6,204 nt of DNA, from positions 1 through 6,204 of the forward strand of contig CANKZO010000136.1 in assembly GCA_947488485.1 (NCBI GenBank). Direction: 5' to 3'. Origin of the DNA: Opitutia bacterium. GTDB taxonomy: Bacteria; Verrucomicrobiota; Verrucomicrobiae; Opitutales; UBA953. The translations under genes were made by a program, and so were the position numbers. How positions within the stretch are numbered: the stretch's first letter is position 1; every line of letters begins with the position of its first letter. A model generated the notes under the pieces. It worked only from the letters and a program-made list of their open reading frames with translations. It had not been told where the DNA came from and did no database searches. Below, piece after piece: positions 1-5,554 of this stretch.

Positions 1-3
1 TTT

Positions 4-39
4 GAAGCAGCTAAGTCGTGACGCGGTCCCGACCCTACC
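4..39 (-). repeat. Dispersed GGTAGGG-type repeat, left copy
   Basis: Read on the minus strand from position 39, this begins GGTAGGGTCGGGACCGCG and continues TCACGACTTAGCTG. It matches the plus-strand segment starting at 4027. The first 24-25 bases are identical apart from one inserted G, and weaker similarity continues for about a dozen bases through TAGCTG. The two copies face each other with the GGTAGGG ends inward and enclose the first gene. The sharp GGTAGGG boundary is shared with two further elements at 4064 and 4119, so this looks like a repeat family rather than a chance match. The copy lies so close to the window edge that its outer limit cannot be fixed. Confidence 0.75.
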
Positions 40-44
40 TTGGG

Positions 45-81
45 ATGACTTATTCTGCTCCGATAATGACCTATTCCGCTC
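45..81 (+). promoter_or_regulatory. Tandem 16-bp direct repeat, candidate operator
   Basis: ATGACTTATTCTGCTC at 45-60 is repeated as ATGACCTATTCCGCTC at 66-81. Fourteen of 16 bases match, both differences are T/C transitions, and the start-to-start spacing is 21 bp, or two helical turns. The pair ends 78 bp before the start codon of the first gene. Direct 16-17-bp half-sites at 21-bp spacing are the geometry of AraC-family sites such as araI1/araI2. That regulator type is an inference, because no regulator gene is present here. A TTGAAG at 98-103 could serve as a -35 element, but no good -10 element follows at normal spacing. Confidence 0.5.
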
Positions 82-159
82 AATAGATGCGAAAGGGTTG
101 AAGAATGGCGGGCGGTTTGGAACATCGGGGTCCCTTTCACCGTCTTCTTCCTTCACCCC

Positions 160-3100
160 ATGAAAAACCACCCCATCGCCGCCTTCGTGTTCGCGCTGTT
201 GTCCGTCATCGGACTGGCCGCGCAGAGCAAGGAGCCGGTCGCTAAGATCGTCCTGCCACCGGAACCCGTCGCGCAGGCCGTCACCCAGAAGATCGACCTG
301 CTCGAGCTCTTCCGCAAGGGAGAGTCCGAGCTCTTCGTCAACCCCAAGCTCGATATCGCCGGCGATCCTAAGTCCGTCTTCAAGTTCGGGCCGGATGGCA
401 ACTTCGTCGTGAGCGGTGAAGGTTACGGCGCCATCACCACCCTCGGTGCCTATCGCGACTACCATCTCGTGATCGAGTTCAAGTGGGGCCAGAAGACCTG
501 GGGTAAGCGGGAGTCCCGCTCCCGCGACAGCGGCATCCTCGTGCACTGCTTCGGGCCGCAGGGTACGGTAGGCGGCAACTGGATGGCCAGCATCGAGGCC
601 CAGATCATCGAAGGCGGCGTGGGCGACATCCTCGTCCTCGCGCCCAAGCTCGCCGATGGTACCGTCCTCGAGACCTCGCTCAGCGCCGAAGTCGGCCTGG
701 ATCGCGATAAGGAGAAGGTGTGGACGCCCGGCGCGCCCCGCCAGACCATGAAAGGCGGCCGCCTCAACTGGTCCAAGCGCGACGCCGACTGGAAGGACGT
801 CGTAGGCTTCCGCGGCAAAGATGACGTCGAGTCGCCCTTCGGCCAGTGGACCCGTTTCGAGGTGATCGCCAAGGGCGATACGCTCGTATATCTCGTCAAT
901 GGCGTGAAGGTGAACGAAGCCTTCGAGGTGAAGCCCAGCCAAGGGCGCCTCCAGCTGCAGACCGAGGCCGCGGAGATGCACGTCCGTCGTTATGAGCTGC
1001 ACCCGATCGGCGGCTTCGCCGAGAAGTGGTCGCCGGCCAAGGCGGCCCGTTCCGACGCGCATCCCGCTTCGGACGACGTCAAGGCGCAGGCCGCGTCCGC
1101 GGCCAAGCATGGTGACACCCAGGAAATCCCTGGTTACGCCATGCGCCCCGCGAAGATCGATTTCGAGAAGGACCAGGCACGGAACGCCGCGCTGGCCTAT
1201 AAACTTCCCGTGGGTTTTGAGATGATCGTCGCCGCCGCCTCTCCGATGGTGGCCAATCCCACGATGGGATGCGTCGACGATCGGGGCCGCCTTTTCGTAG
1301 GCGACTCCGTGGGCGTCAATTGGAGCACCAAGAAATTCGAAAGCGAGACGCCCGGACGCGTCGTGATGCTCGAGGACCGCGACGGTGACGGCGTCTTCGA
1401 CCGGAGCGTCGTCTTCGCCGACAAGCTGACCGTGCCTAAGGGCGGCTGCTGGGCGAACGGCAGCCTCTACGTGGCTTCGCCTCCCGGCATCTGGAAGTTC
1501 ACCGACGCGGATGACGACGGCGTCGCCGAGAAGCGCGAGCTGGTCGTCAGCGGCTTCGAATGGACCGCCAACGGAGCCGACTGCCATGGTCCGCGCCTGC
1601 ACCCGGACGGACGTCTCTATTGGACCCACGGCCGCAAGGGACACACTGTGAAGCAGAAGGACGGCACGCTCGTGCACGCCGGACTCAACAGCGGAGTCTG
1701 GTCGATGAAGACCGACGGCAGCGACGTCCGCTGGCATTCCCTGGGCTGCGCCGATAATCCGGCCAGCATCGACTTCACCCCCACCGGCGAGATCGTGGGC
1801 ACCGTCGACCTCTATTTCGGCAGCCCGCGCGTCGACACCCTCATGCAGTGGCAGCTCGGCGGCGTCTACGAACGCCCGGACTACCTGCGGATCATCGCCG
1901 ACCTGCCGCGCACCCATGAGCGCATGCCCATCATCAAGGAGCTCGGCCACGTCGTGCCCAGCGGCTGTTCTTTCTGGAAGCACGGCGACCTCGTCGCGCC
2001 CACCGACCATCCTCTTTCGTCTGGCCCGGATAACCTCAACCTCCTCGTCGCTTACTACAACTCCAAGAAGATCGTGCGTTTCGAACTCAAGCCTGAGGGC
2101 GCCACCTACCAGGCGACCGAGCACGAATTCCTGACCGTAGACCGCAAGGGCGCGCATCTTTCCGACGTCATCGAAGCCCCTGACGGCTCGCTGCTCGTCG
2201 TCGACACCGGCACCTGGTATTCGCATTGCCCGTCCAGCCTGCAGGGCGTGGCCAACGTCCCCGGCGCGATCTACCGCGTGCGCCGCACCGCCGAAGGGAA
2301 GGCCGCCCATGTGGCCGTCGCCAAGGCTCATCGTCCGTTCTCGCCGGCGCCGGTGAAATCGGATGCCGAACTTCTCGCCCAGCTTTCGTCTGCCGATCAG
2401 GCCGTGGTCCGTCGCGGTCTCGAAGGCCTGACTTTCCGCGAGGCGAAGTCTCCCGCCATCACCGAAGCCATCCGCGGACTCCTCTCGCGTGAGGCCGACC
2501 TGGTGCTCGAGCACGCCATCCTCACCGCGGGCATGCGTCTCGCCGGTTTCACCGCCGCCGACCTCGCCACCGTCAAGGGCCCCGTCGCTCAAGCCCGCCT
2601 CTTGCGCATCGTCTCGCAGACCCGCGTCAAGGAGTCCGATTTCGCTGACGTCCTGAAGTTCGCGGTCAGCCAGGCCGACTCTGCGGACGCTGCTTTGGCC
2701 AAGAACGCCTACCTCGCGCTCAGCAAGGCCGCCGACGCCGACCAGGTGATCGCGCCGCTCTTCACCCGTTGGCTCGCGCAGCCGGCGCCTTCCGCGACGC
2801 AGGTCGCCGCCTTGGGTAAGTTCGCCACCGCGCTCGCCGGCCAGCCGGGCGTCGCCAAGGGCATCGCCCAGATGCTCGCGCATGAGAAGGTCGCCGTCCG
2901 TCAGGCCGCGCTCCGCGCGATCGCCGCTCAGCCAGGTAAGGTGAACGCCCAGACTTGGCTCGCCTCGCTCGAAGCCCAGCTCGCCAAAGGAGCCTCGCCG
3001 CTGCTCTTGGATGCCCTCGCCCACGTGAAGGAGAAGCGCTTCGACGCTTCGCTCAACGCGATCGCCGCCGACACCACCAAGCCGTCTTCGCTTCGTCTCA

Positions 3101-3969
3101 AGGCGCTCCTCGCGCTCTCCAGCAGCGGCGAAGACCTGAGCGACGCCGCCTTCAAGCTGCTCACCGATCTCTTCGTCGATCCGGCCAGCCCGGGCCTGCG
3201 GATGGACGCCGCCGCGCGCCTGGCTAACACCAAGCTTACGCCCGCGCAGTGGGACGCCTATCTCGCCCTGCTGCCGAACGCCGGCCCGCTGGAGCAGAAC
3301 GAACTCCTCGTCGCGCTGGCCGTGTCGCAGAACTATAAACGCATCTCCAAGGATACCGGCCGGAAGATTGCCGTCGCGCTCAGCAAGTCGCCTATGCTCG
3401 GTACGTTCCGCCAGGATCTCGTGCGCAAAGCTTTCGGCTTCCTCCCGCGTGAGATCTATGAAGTCCTCGAGCCGTCGTTTGACGCCGCGCTCGCGGCCAA
3501 CGAAGCCAAAAAGGAAAGGCTCGTCCCACTCGCCCAAGCTGCGGTGAAGAAGGGCGACCCTATCGCCGGTCGTGCCGTCTATGAATCTGGCAAGGGCGCC
3601 TGCATCGCGTGCCACAAGATCGGGGACAAAGGTCAAGAACTTGGCCCGAACCTGACCAAGATTGGTGGCATCCGTGCGGAGCGGGAACTCGTAGAGAGTA
3701 TCCTCTTCCCGAGCTATAACATCGCCCGCGACTACGACCTCAATTCGTTCCAACTCACCGACGGGTCTAGCGTGCTCGGGCTCATCCAGGCGCGCTCCGC
3801 CGAGGGCGTGACCGTCAAGGAGGCTTCGGGGCAGGTCCGTCTGCTACCCAACGAGGCGATCGCTTCTTCGACGCAGCTGACCACGAGTCTTATGCCTGCC
3901 GGTCTCGACGGCATGCTTTCCGAAAAGGAACTGGTCGATCTCGTGGCTTATCTGCGATCTTTGCGTTGA
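160..3969 (+). CDS. Secreted DUF1080 / PVC-type propeller / HEAT-like / cytochrome c fusion protein
   Basis: This 1269-residue protein starts with a signal peptide: MKNHP, then a hydrophobic core to about residue 19, with cleavage likely near residues 20-23. Residues ~43-283 form a DUF1080 (3-keto-disaccharide hydrolase-like, concanavalin-type) domain, with GYGAITT at 88, RDSGILVHCFGP at 122-133 and IEAQIIEGGVGDI at 145-157. An Ala/Lys-rich linker leads to a PVC-type sorbosone-dehydrogenase-like beta-propeller at ~346-709. The propeller carries two acidic DxDxDG loops (406-411 and 449-454) that resemble calcium sites. Residues ~720-1110 are Ala/Leu-rich helical repeats, probably HEAT-like. 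The C-terminal domain (~1133-1269) is the planctomycete/verrucomicrobial haem domain: C1148-x-x-C1151-H1152 binds haem, and M1245 in SLMPAGLDG is the likely axial ligand. The inferred role is periplasmic or surface oxidation of a sugar or related compound with electron transfer through haem; the substrate is unknown. The ATG at 160 is chosen because it gives an intact signal peptide. No Shine-Dalgarno sequence is visible in the pyrimidine-rich stretch before it. Confidence 0.93.
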   Translation: MKNHPIAAFVFALLSVIGLAAQSKEPVAKIVLPPEPVAQAVTQKIDLLELFRKGESELFVNPKLDIAGDPKSVFKFGPDGNFVVSGEGYGAITTLGAYRDYHLVIEFKWGQKTWGKRESRSRDSGILVHCFGPQGTVGGNWMASIEAQIIEGGVGDILVLAPKLADGTVLETSLSAEVGLDRDKEKVWTPGAPRQTMKGGRLNWSKRDADWKDVVGFRGKDDVESPFGQWTRFEVIAKGDTLVYLVNGVKVNEAFEVKPSQGRLQLQTEAAEMHVRRYELHPIGGFAEKWSPAKAARSDAHPASDDVKAQAASAAKHGDTQEIPGYAMRPAKIDFEKDQARNAALAYKLPVGFEMIVAAASPMVANPTMGCVDDRGRLFVGDSVGVNWSTKKFESETPGRVVMLEDRDGDGVFDRSVVFADKLTVPKGGCWANGSLYVASPPGIWKFTDADDDGVAEKRELVVSGFEWTANGADCHGPRLHPDGRLYWTHGRKGHTVKQKDGTLVHAGLNSGVWSMKTDGSDVRWHSLGCADNPASIDFTPTGEIVGTVDLYFGSPRVDTLMQWQLGGVYERPDYLRIIADLPRTHERMPIIKELGHVVPSGCSFWKHGDLVAPTDHPLSSGPDNLNLLVAYYNSKKIVRFELKPEGATYQATEHEFLTVDRKGAHLSDVIEAPDGSLLVVDTGTWYSHCPSSLQGVANVPGAIYRVRRTAEGKAAHVAVAKAHRPFSPAPVKSDAELLAQLSSADQAVVRRGLEGLTFREAKSPAITEAIRGLLSREADLVLEHAILTAGMRLAGFTAADLATVKGPVAQARLLRIVSQTRVKESDFADVLKFAVSQADSADAALAKNAYLALSKAADADQVIAPLFTRWLAQPAPSATQVAALGKFATALAGQPGVAKGIAQMLAHEKVAVRQAALRAIAAQPGKVNAQTWLASLEAQLAKGASPLLLDALAHVKEKRFDASLNAIAADTTKPSSLRLKALLALSSSGEDLSDAAFKLLTDLFVDPASPGLRMDAAARLANTKLTPAQWDAYLALLPNAGPLEQNELLVALAVSQNYKRISKDTGRKIAVALSKSPMLGTFRQDLVRKAFGFLPREIYEVLEPSFDAALAANEAKKERLVPLAQAAVKKGDPIAGRAVYESGKGACIACHKIGDKGQELGPNLTKIGGIRAERELVESILFPSYNIARDYDLNSFQLTDGSSVLGLIQARSAEGVTVKEASGQVRLLPNEAIASSTQLTTSLMPAGLDGMLSEKELVDLVAYLRSLR

Positions 3970-3970
3970 G

Positions 3971-3991
3971 CGAAAGCGCGAGGCGCTTTCG
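3971..3991 (+). terminator. Perfect 9-bp hairpin immediately after the stop codon
   Basis: CGAAAGCGC at 3971-3979 pairs perfectly with GCGCTTTCG at 3983-3991 around a GAG loop, one base after the TGA stop of the large cytochrome gene. No T-run follows, so it is not a textbook intrinsic terminator. It could stop transcription in another way or protect the mRNA 3' end. A related hairpin sits after the right-edge minus-strand gene and shows a compensated base-pair change, which argues that the structure is selected. Confidence 0.6.
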
Positions 3992-3993
3992 AG

Positions 3994-4025
3994 GGGACAC
4001 GTGGGCAAGTTGACACGTGGACACG
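3994..4025 (+). repeat. 8-bp degenerate tandem array, four units
   Basis: The units are GGGACACG, TGGGCAAG, TTGACACG and TGGACACG with no spacers, fitting KKGRCAMG. The array starts two bases after the hairpin and runs straight into the next repeat, beginning GGTAGGG at 4027. The same unit type recurs at 5339-5394 and, inverted, at 5475-5528. The function is unknown. Confidence 0.8.
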
Positions 4026-4026
4026 G

Positions 4027-4062
4027 GGTAGGGTCGGGACCGCTCACGACATAGCTGAATCG
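4027..4062 (+). repeat. Dispersed GGTAGGG-type repeat, right copy
   Basis: This is the inverted partner of the left-edge copy at 4-39. GGTAGGGTCGGGACCGC, then TCACGAC, (A/T)TAGCTG and a weaker tail are shared. It lacks one G present in the left copy. Internal folding is weak: there is a 4-bp GTCG/CGAC pairing, and GGTC/GACC would leave only a two-base loop. It lies head-to-tail with the next GGTAGGG element, which begins at 4064. Confidence 0.75.
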
Positions 4063-4063
4063 T

Positions 4064-4119
4064 GGTAGGGCTGGCCATCCTTGGCCGGCCGCGGCCGAGC
4101 AGGGATGCTCGGCCCTACC
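4064..4119. repeat. REP/BIME-like double palindrome
   Basis: The outer ends GGTAGGGC (4064-4071) and GCCCTACC (4112-4119) are perfect inverted repeats. Inside are two hairpins: GGCCA-TCCT-TGGCC at 4073-4086 and GGCCGAGC-AGGGAT-GCTCGGCC at 4093-4114. Each is preceded, on its own strand, by GTAG within GGTAGGGC. A GTAG tetranucleotide 5' of a palindrome, with two such units inverted, is the known layout of RAYT-associated REP elements and BIMEs. Assignment to that class is an inference because no RAYT gene is in the window. The GGCCGGCC at 4083-4090 allows alternative pairings. Confidence 0.7.
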
Positions 4120-4139
4120 TAGATGCAACTAAATCAAAA

Positions 4140-4261
4140 GGGACAGGGACACGGACAGGCATCGATACTCAGGGGCTGGTTCAGGGGCAGAGGCAGGAAA
4201 ATTTCGGCCCCCGTGTCTGTCTCTGTTCCTAGGCAACGCAACCTGTCCGTGCCCCTGTCCC
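4140..4261. repeat. 122-bp imperfect palindrome made of 6-bp units
   Basis: The outer arms at 4140-4159 (GGGACAGGGACACGGACAGG) and 4242-4261 match in inverted orientation at 19 of 20 positions. The symmetry centre at 4200/4201 is shared by the inner arms 4172-4200 and 4201-4229, which pair with several G-T pairs and mismatches. Each arm is a tandem series of about 6-bp GRGRCA-like units: GGGACA, GGGACA, CGGACA outside, and GGGGCT, GGTTCA, GGGGCA, GAGGCA inside. The left half is G-rich on the plus strand and the right half is G-rich on the minus strand. It sits between the convergent ends of the large gene and the small minus-strand gene, so a two-way terminator is possible. A MITE-like remnant is another reading. 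Confidence 0.7.
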
Positions 4262-4272
4262 TGTCTCTGGTT

Positions 4273-4485
4273 TTACCCCAGGAACCACAGCCCAAGCATG
4301 GGGAGGGCGAGGATGAGGAGGCAGCCACCGGAGCGTGGGCGGGAATCCTCGTAGAGTGAGCTGGTGCGCTCGTCGACCTCCCGTTGGATCTTTTCCTCGA
4401 TGTCGGCTTCCAGGTCCGGTGGGATGCCGCCCTCGCCGTATTCGTCGTCGGAGCTGAAGTTCTCGTCGTCGTGATCGTCGCTCAT
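4273..4485 (-). CDS. Small acidic protein with C-terminal membrane segment
   Basis: This 70-residue protein is not one I recognise. The N-terminal half is strongly acidic (MSDDHDDENFSSDDEYGEGG), followed by a charged, probably helical stretch (DLEADIEEKIQREVDE, about 24-39). After an RPRSGG hinge comes a hydrophobic end from about 54 to 69 (CLLILALPMLGLWFLG). This fits a tail-anchored inner-membrane protein with its acidic part in the cytoplasm. The ATG at 4485 is preferred. The frame can be extended 12 codons to a TTG at 4521, but the added residues are Pro/Arg-rich and look non-coding. No clear Shine-Dalgarno sequence is present. A TACTAT a few bases before the ATG hints at a very short leader. 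It is divergent from the glycosyltransferase gene. Confidence 0.65.
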   Translation of the reverse strand: MSDDHDDENFSSDDEYGEGGIPPDLEADIEEKIQREVDERTSSLYEDSRPRSGGCLLILALPMLGLWFLG

Positions 4486-4594
4486 GAGGCCATAGTATGC
4501 CCGGGGGCAGGGGGGACGCAAGGGGTCGACCGGACCAGGCTGTCATAGGAAAGAGGCTGGAGCCTCGGCGAGGAATCCCCACGCTGACGGCAGC
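4486..4594. promoter_or_regulatory. Divergent intergenic region
   Basis: This gap must contain the start signals of the small minus-strand gene and probably those of the glycosyltransferase gene. I see no convincing -35/-10 pair on either strand. A small hairpin, CCTCG-G-CGAGG, lies at 4563-4573 ahead of the glycosyltransferase start, but its one-base loop makes it doubtful. The assignment rests on the divergent gene arrangement, not on a recognised motif. Confidence 0.35.
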
Positions 4595-5326
4595 ATGGCG
4601 ACCATCCTTTGCATGAAGTGGGGCAAGAAGTACGGCCCGGAATACGTGAACCGGCTTCACTCCATGGTGAGCCGTCACCTGACCATCCCGTATCGCTTCG
4701 TGTGCCTGACGGATGATAAGACCGGCCTCAACGCCGGTATTGAGACGTTCCCCATTCCCAGCCTCGAGCTACCCGCCGGCGCCCCGGAGCGCGGTTGGAC
4801 CAAGCTCGTCTCGTTCTCGCCCGCGCTGACTACTCCCGGCGGCCCCGAACTCAAAGGCGACATCCTCTTCCTCGACATCGACATCGTCATCGTCGGCAAC
4901 ATGGACTCGTTCTTCGCGCAGCCCGGCGACTTCCTGATTATCCGCGACTGGCAGAAGGGCGACTATACCGGCAACTCGTCGGTCTACCGCTGGCGCGCTG
5001 GCACGTATCCCGACGTCCTGGAATATTTCCGCGCGAATCTGGATGCCGTCCGCAAGCGACACCGCAACGAGCAGGAGTTCCTCACCGCGCACCTCAGCGC
5101 GCAGGGCAAAGTCAGCTACTGGCCGGAGACCTGGTGCCGCAGCTTCAAGAAGCACTGCGTGAAATATTTCCCGTTCTCGTTCTGGCAGACGCCCGAGATT
5201 CCCGAAGGTGCGAAGATTGTCGTCTTCCATGGCCTGCCCAATCCGCCCGACGCGCTCGTCGGCCGCAGCGGCAAGTGGTATCGCCGCGTGCTGCCCACGG
5301 CTTGGATCGGGGAGAATTGGAAATAA
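4595..5326 (+). CDS. GT-A-fold glycosyltransferase (GT8-like)
   Basis: This 243-residue protein has no signal peptide or membrane segment, so it is probably cytoplasmic. It opens with ILCMKWGKKYGPEYVNRL, the start typical of a bacterial family of stand-alone glycosyltransferases. A hydrophobic strand then leads to the metal/nucleotide-sugar motif D94-I-D96 in LFLDIDIVIVG. Other likely active-site segments are RDW (117-119), GNSSVYRW (126-133), HRNEQEFL (156-163), the WPETWC segment and VFHGLPNP (210-217). The last resembles the GT8 HxxGxxKPW region in reduced form. It would move a sugar from a nucleotide donor to an unknown acceptor. No polysaccharide cluster surrounds it, so context does not help. 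The ATG at 4595 fits the family start. The upstream Shine-Dalgarno sequence is weak or absent. An 8-bp array begins 12 bases after the stop. The exact CAZy family is uncertain. Confidence 0.85.
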   Translation: MATILCMKWGKKYGPEYVNRLHSMVSRHLTIPYRFVCLTDDKTGLNAGIETFPIPSLELPAGAPERGWTKLVSFSPALTTPGGPELKGDILFLDIDIVIVGNMDSFFAQPGDFLIIRDWQKGDYTGNSSVYRWRAGTYPDVLEYFRANLDAVRKRHRNEQEFLTAHLSAQGKVSYWPETWCRSFKKHCVKYFPFSFWQTPEIPEGAKIVVFHGLPNPPDALVGRSGKWYRRVLPTAWIGENWK

Positions 5327-5338
5327 GCGGCAGTATCG

Positions 5339-5394
5339 GGGACAAGGGGACACGGTGACAAGGGGGCACGTGGGCAAGGGGACACGGTGACACG
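5339..5394 (+). repeat. 8-bp degenerate tandem array, seven units
   Basis: The seven contiguous 8-mers are GGGACAAG, GGGACACG, GTGACAAG, GGGGCACG, TGGGCAAG, GGGACACG and GTGACACG. A partial GGGGAG follows. All fit KKGRCAMG. The array starts 12 bases after the glycosyltransferase stop codon with no strong hairpin in between. The transcript would be very G-rich, with several GGG/GGGG runs, although one loop is too long for a canonical G-quadruplex. Confidence 0.85.
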
Positions 5395-5474
5395 GGGGAG
5401 TGATAACTCAAAGGGAGACCGGAGACCGGATGAATGGCTGGGGTGTTGATGCCCTCAGCTAACTTTCCGGTTGG

Positions 5475-5528
5475 TTCGTCCCCTTGTCCACTTGCCCACA
5501 TGCCCCCTAGTAGTCGCCCACATGTCCC
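5475..5528 (-). repeat. 8-bp degenerate tandem array, six units with one interruption
   Basis: Read on the minus strand from 5528, the units are GGGACATG, TGGGCGAC, a five-base TACTA interruption plus one G, then GGGGCATG, TGGGCAAG, TGGACAAG and GGGACGAA. The end units have drifted from the KKGRCAMG consensus. It follows the right-edge minus-strand gene and its hairpin and faces the array at 5339-5394. Confidence 0.8.
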
Positions 5529-5530
5529 CT

Positions 5531-5551
5531 CGAAGGAGCTCTGCGCCTTCG
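5531..5551 (-). terminator. Hairpin after the right-edge gene, homologous to 3971-3991
   Basis: On the minus strand, CGAAGGCGC (5551-5543), an AGA loop and GCTCCTTCG (5539-5531) pair at 8 of 9 positions, starting three bases after the TAA stop. The 37 bases from 5552 down to 5516 match 3970-4006 at about 30 positions. An A-T pair in the first hairpin is a G-C pair here, which is a compensatory change. No T-run follows, so the element may act as a non-canonical terminator or mRNA 3'-end stabiliser. Confidence 0.6.
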
Positions 5552-5554
5552 CGC

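Noticed and set aside
140..159. Shine-Dalgarno site for the large gene
   Set aside because: The 20 bases before the ATG are pyrimidine-rich with no purine-rich anti-16S match.
4..4062. A classical transposon with terminal inverted repeats carrying the cytochrome gene
   Set aside because: No transposase or resolvase is encoded between the repeats, no target-site duplication can be seen, and the same GGTAGGG-headed family has further copies outside the segment.
4123..4359. Plus-strand open frame over the 6-bp repeat palindrome
   Set aside because: Its sequence is simply a translation of the repeats followed by antisense of the small gene.
4229..4678. Minus-strand open frame of 149 codons
   Set aside because: It covers the small acidic gene in another frame and runs into the glycosyltransferase start. 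Its composition is Arg/Pro/His-rich and it has no motif.
4769..5377. Minus-strand open frame of 202 codons opposite the glycosyltransferase
   Set aside because: It is fully antisense to a well-supported glycosyltransferase and has no recognisable motif.
5338..5399. Canonical G-quadruplex in the 8-bp array
   Set aside because: Several GGG runs exist, but four consecutive runs with loops of seven bases or fewer are not present; one loop is about 12 bases.
3994..5528. CRISPR array
   Set aside because: The units are 8 bp, contiguous and without spacers, and there are no cas genes.
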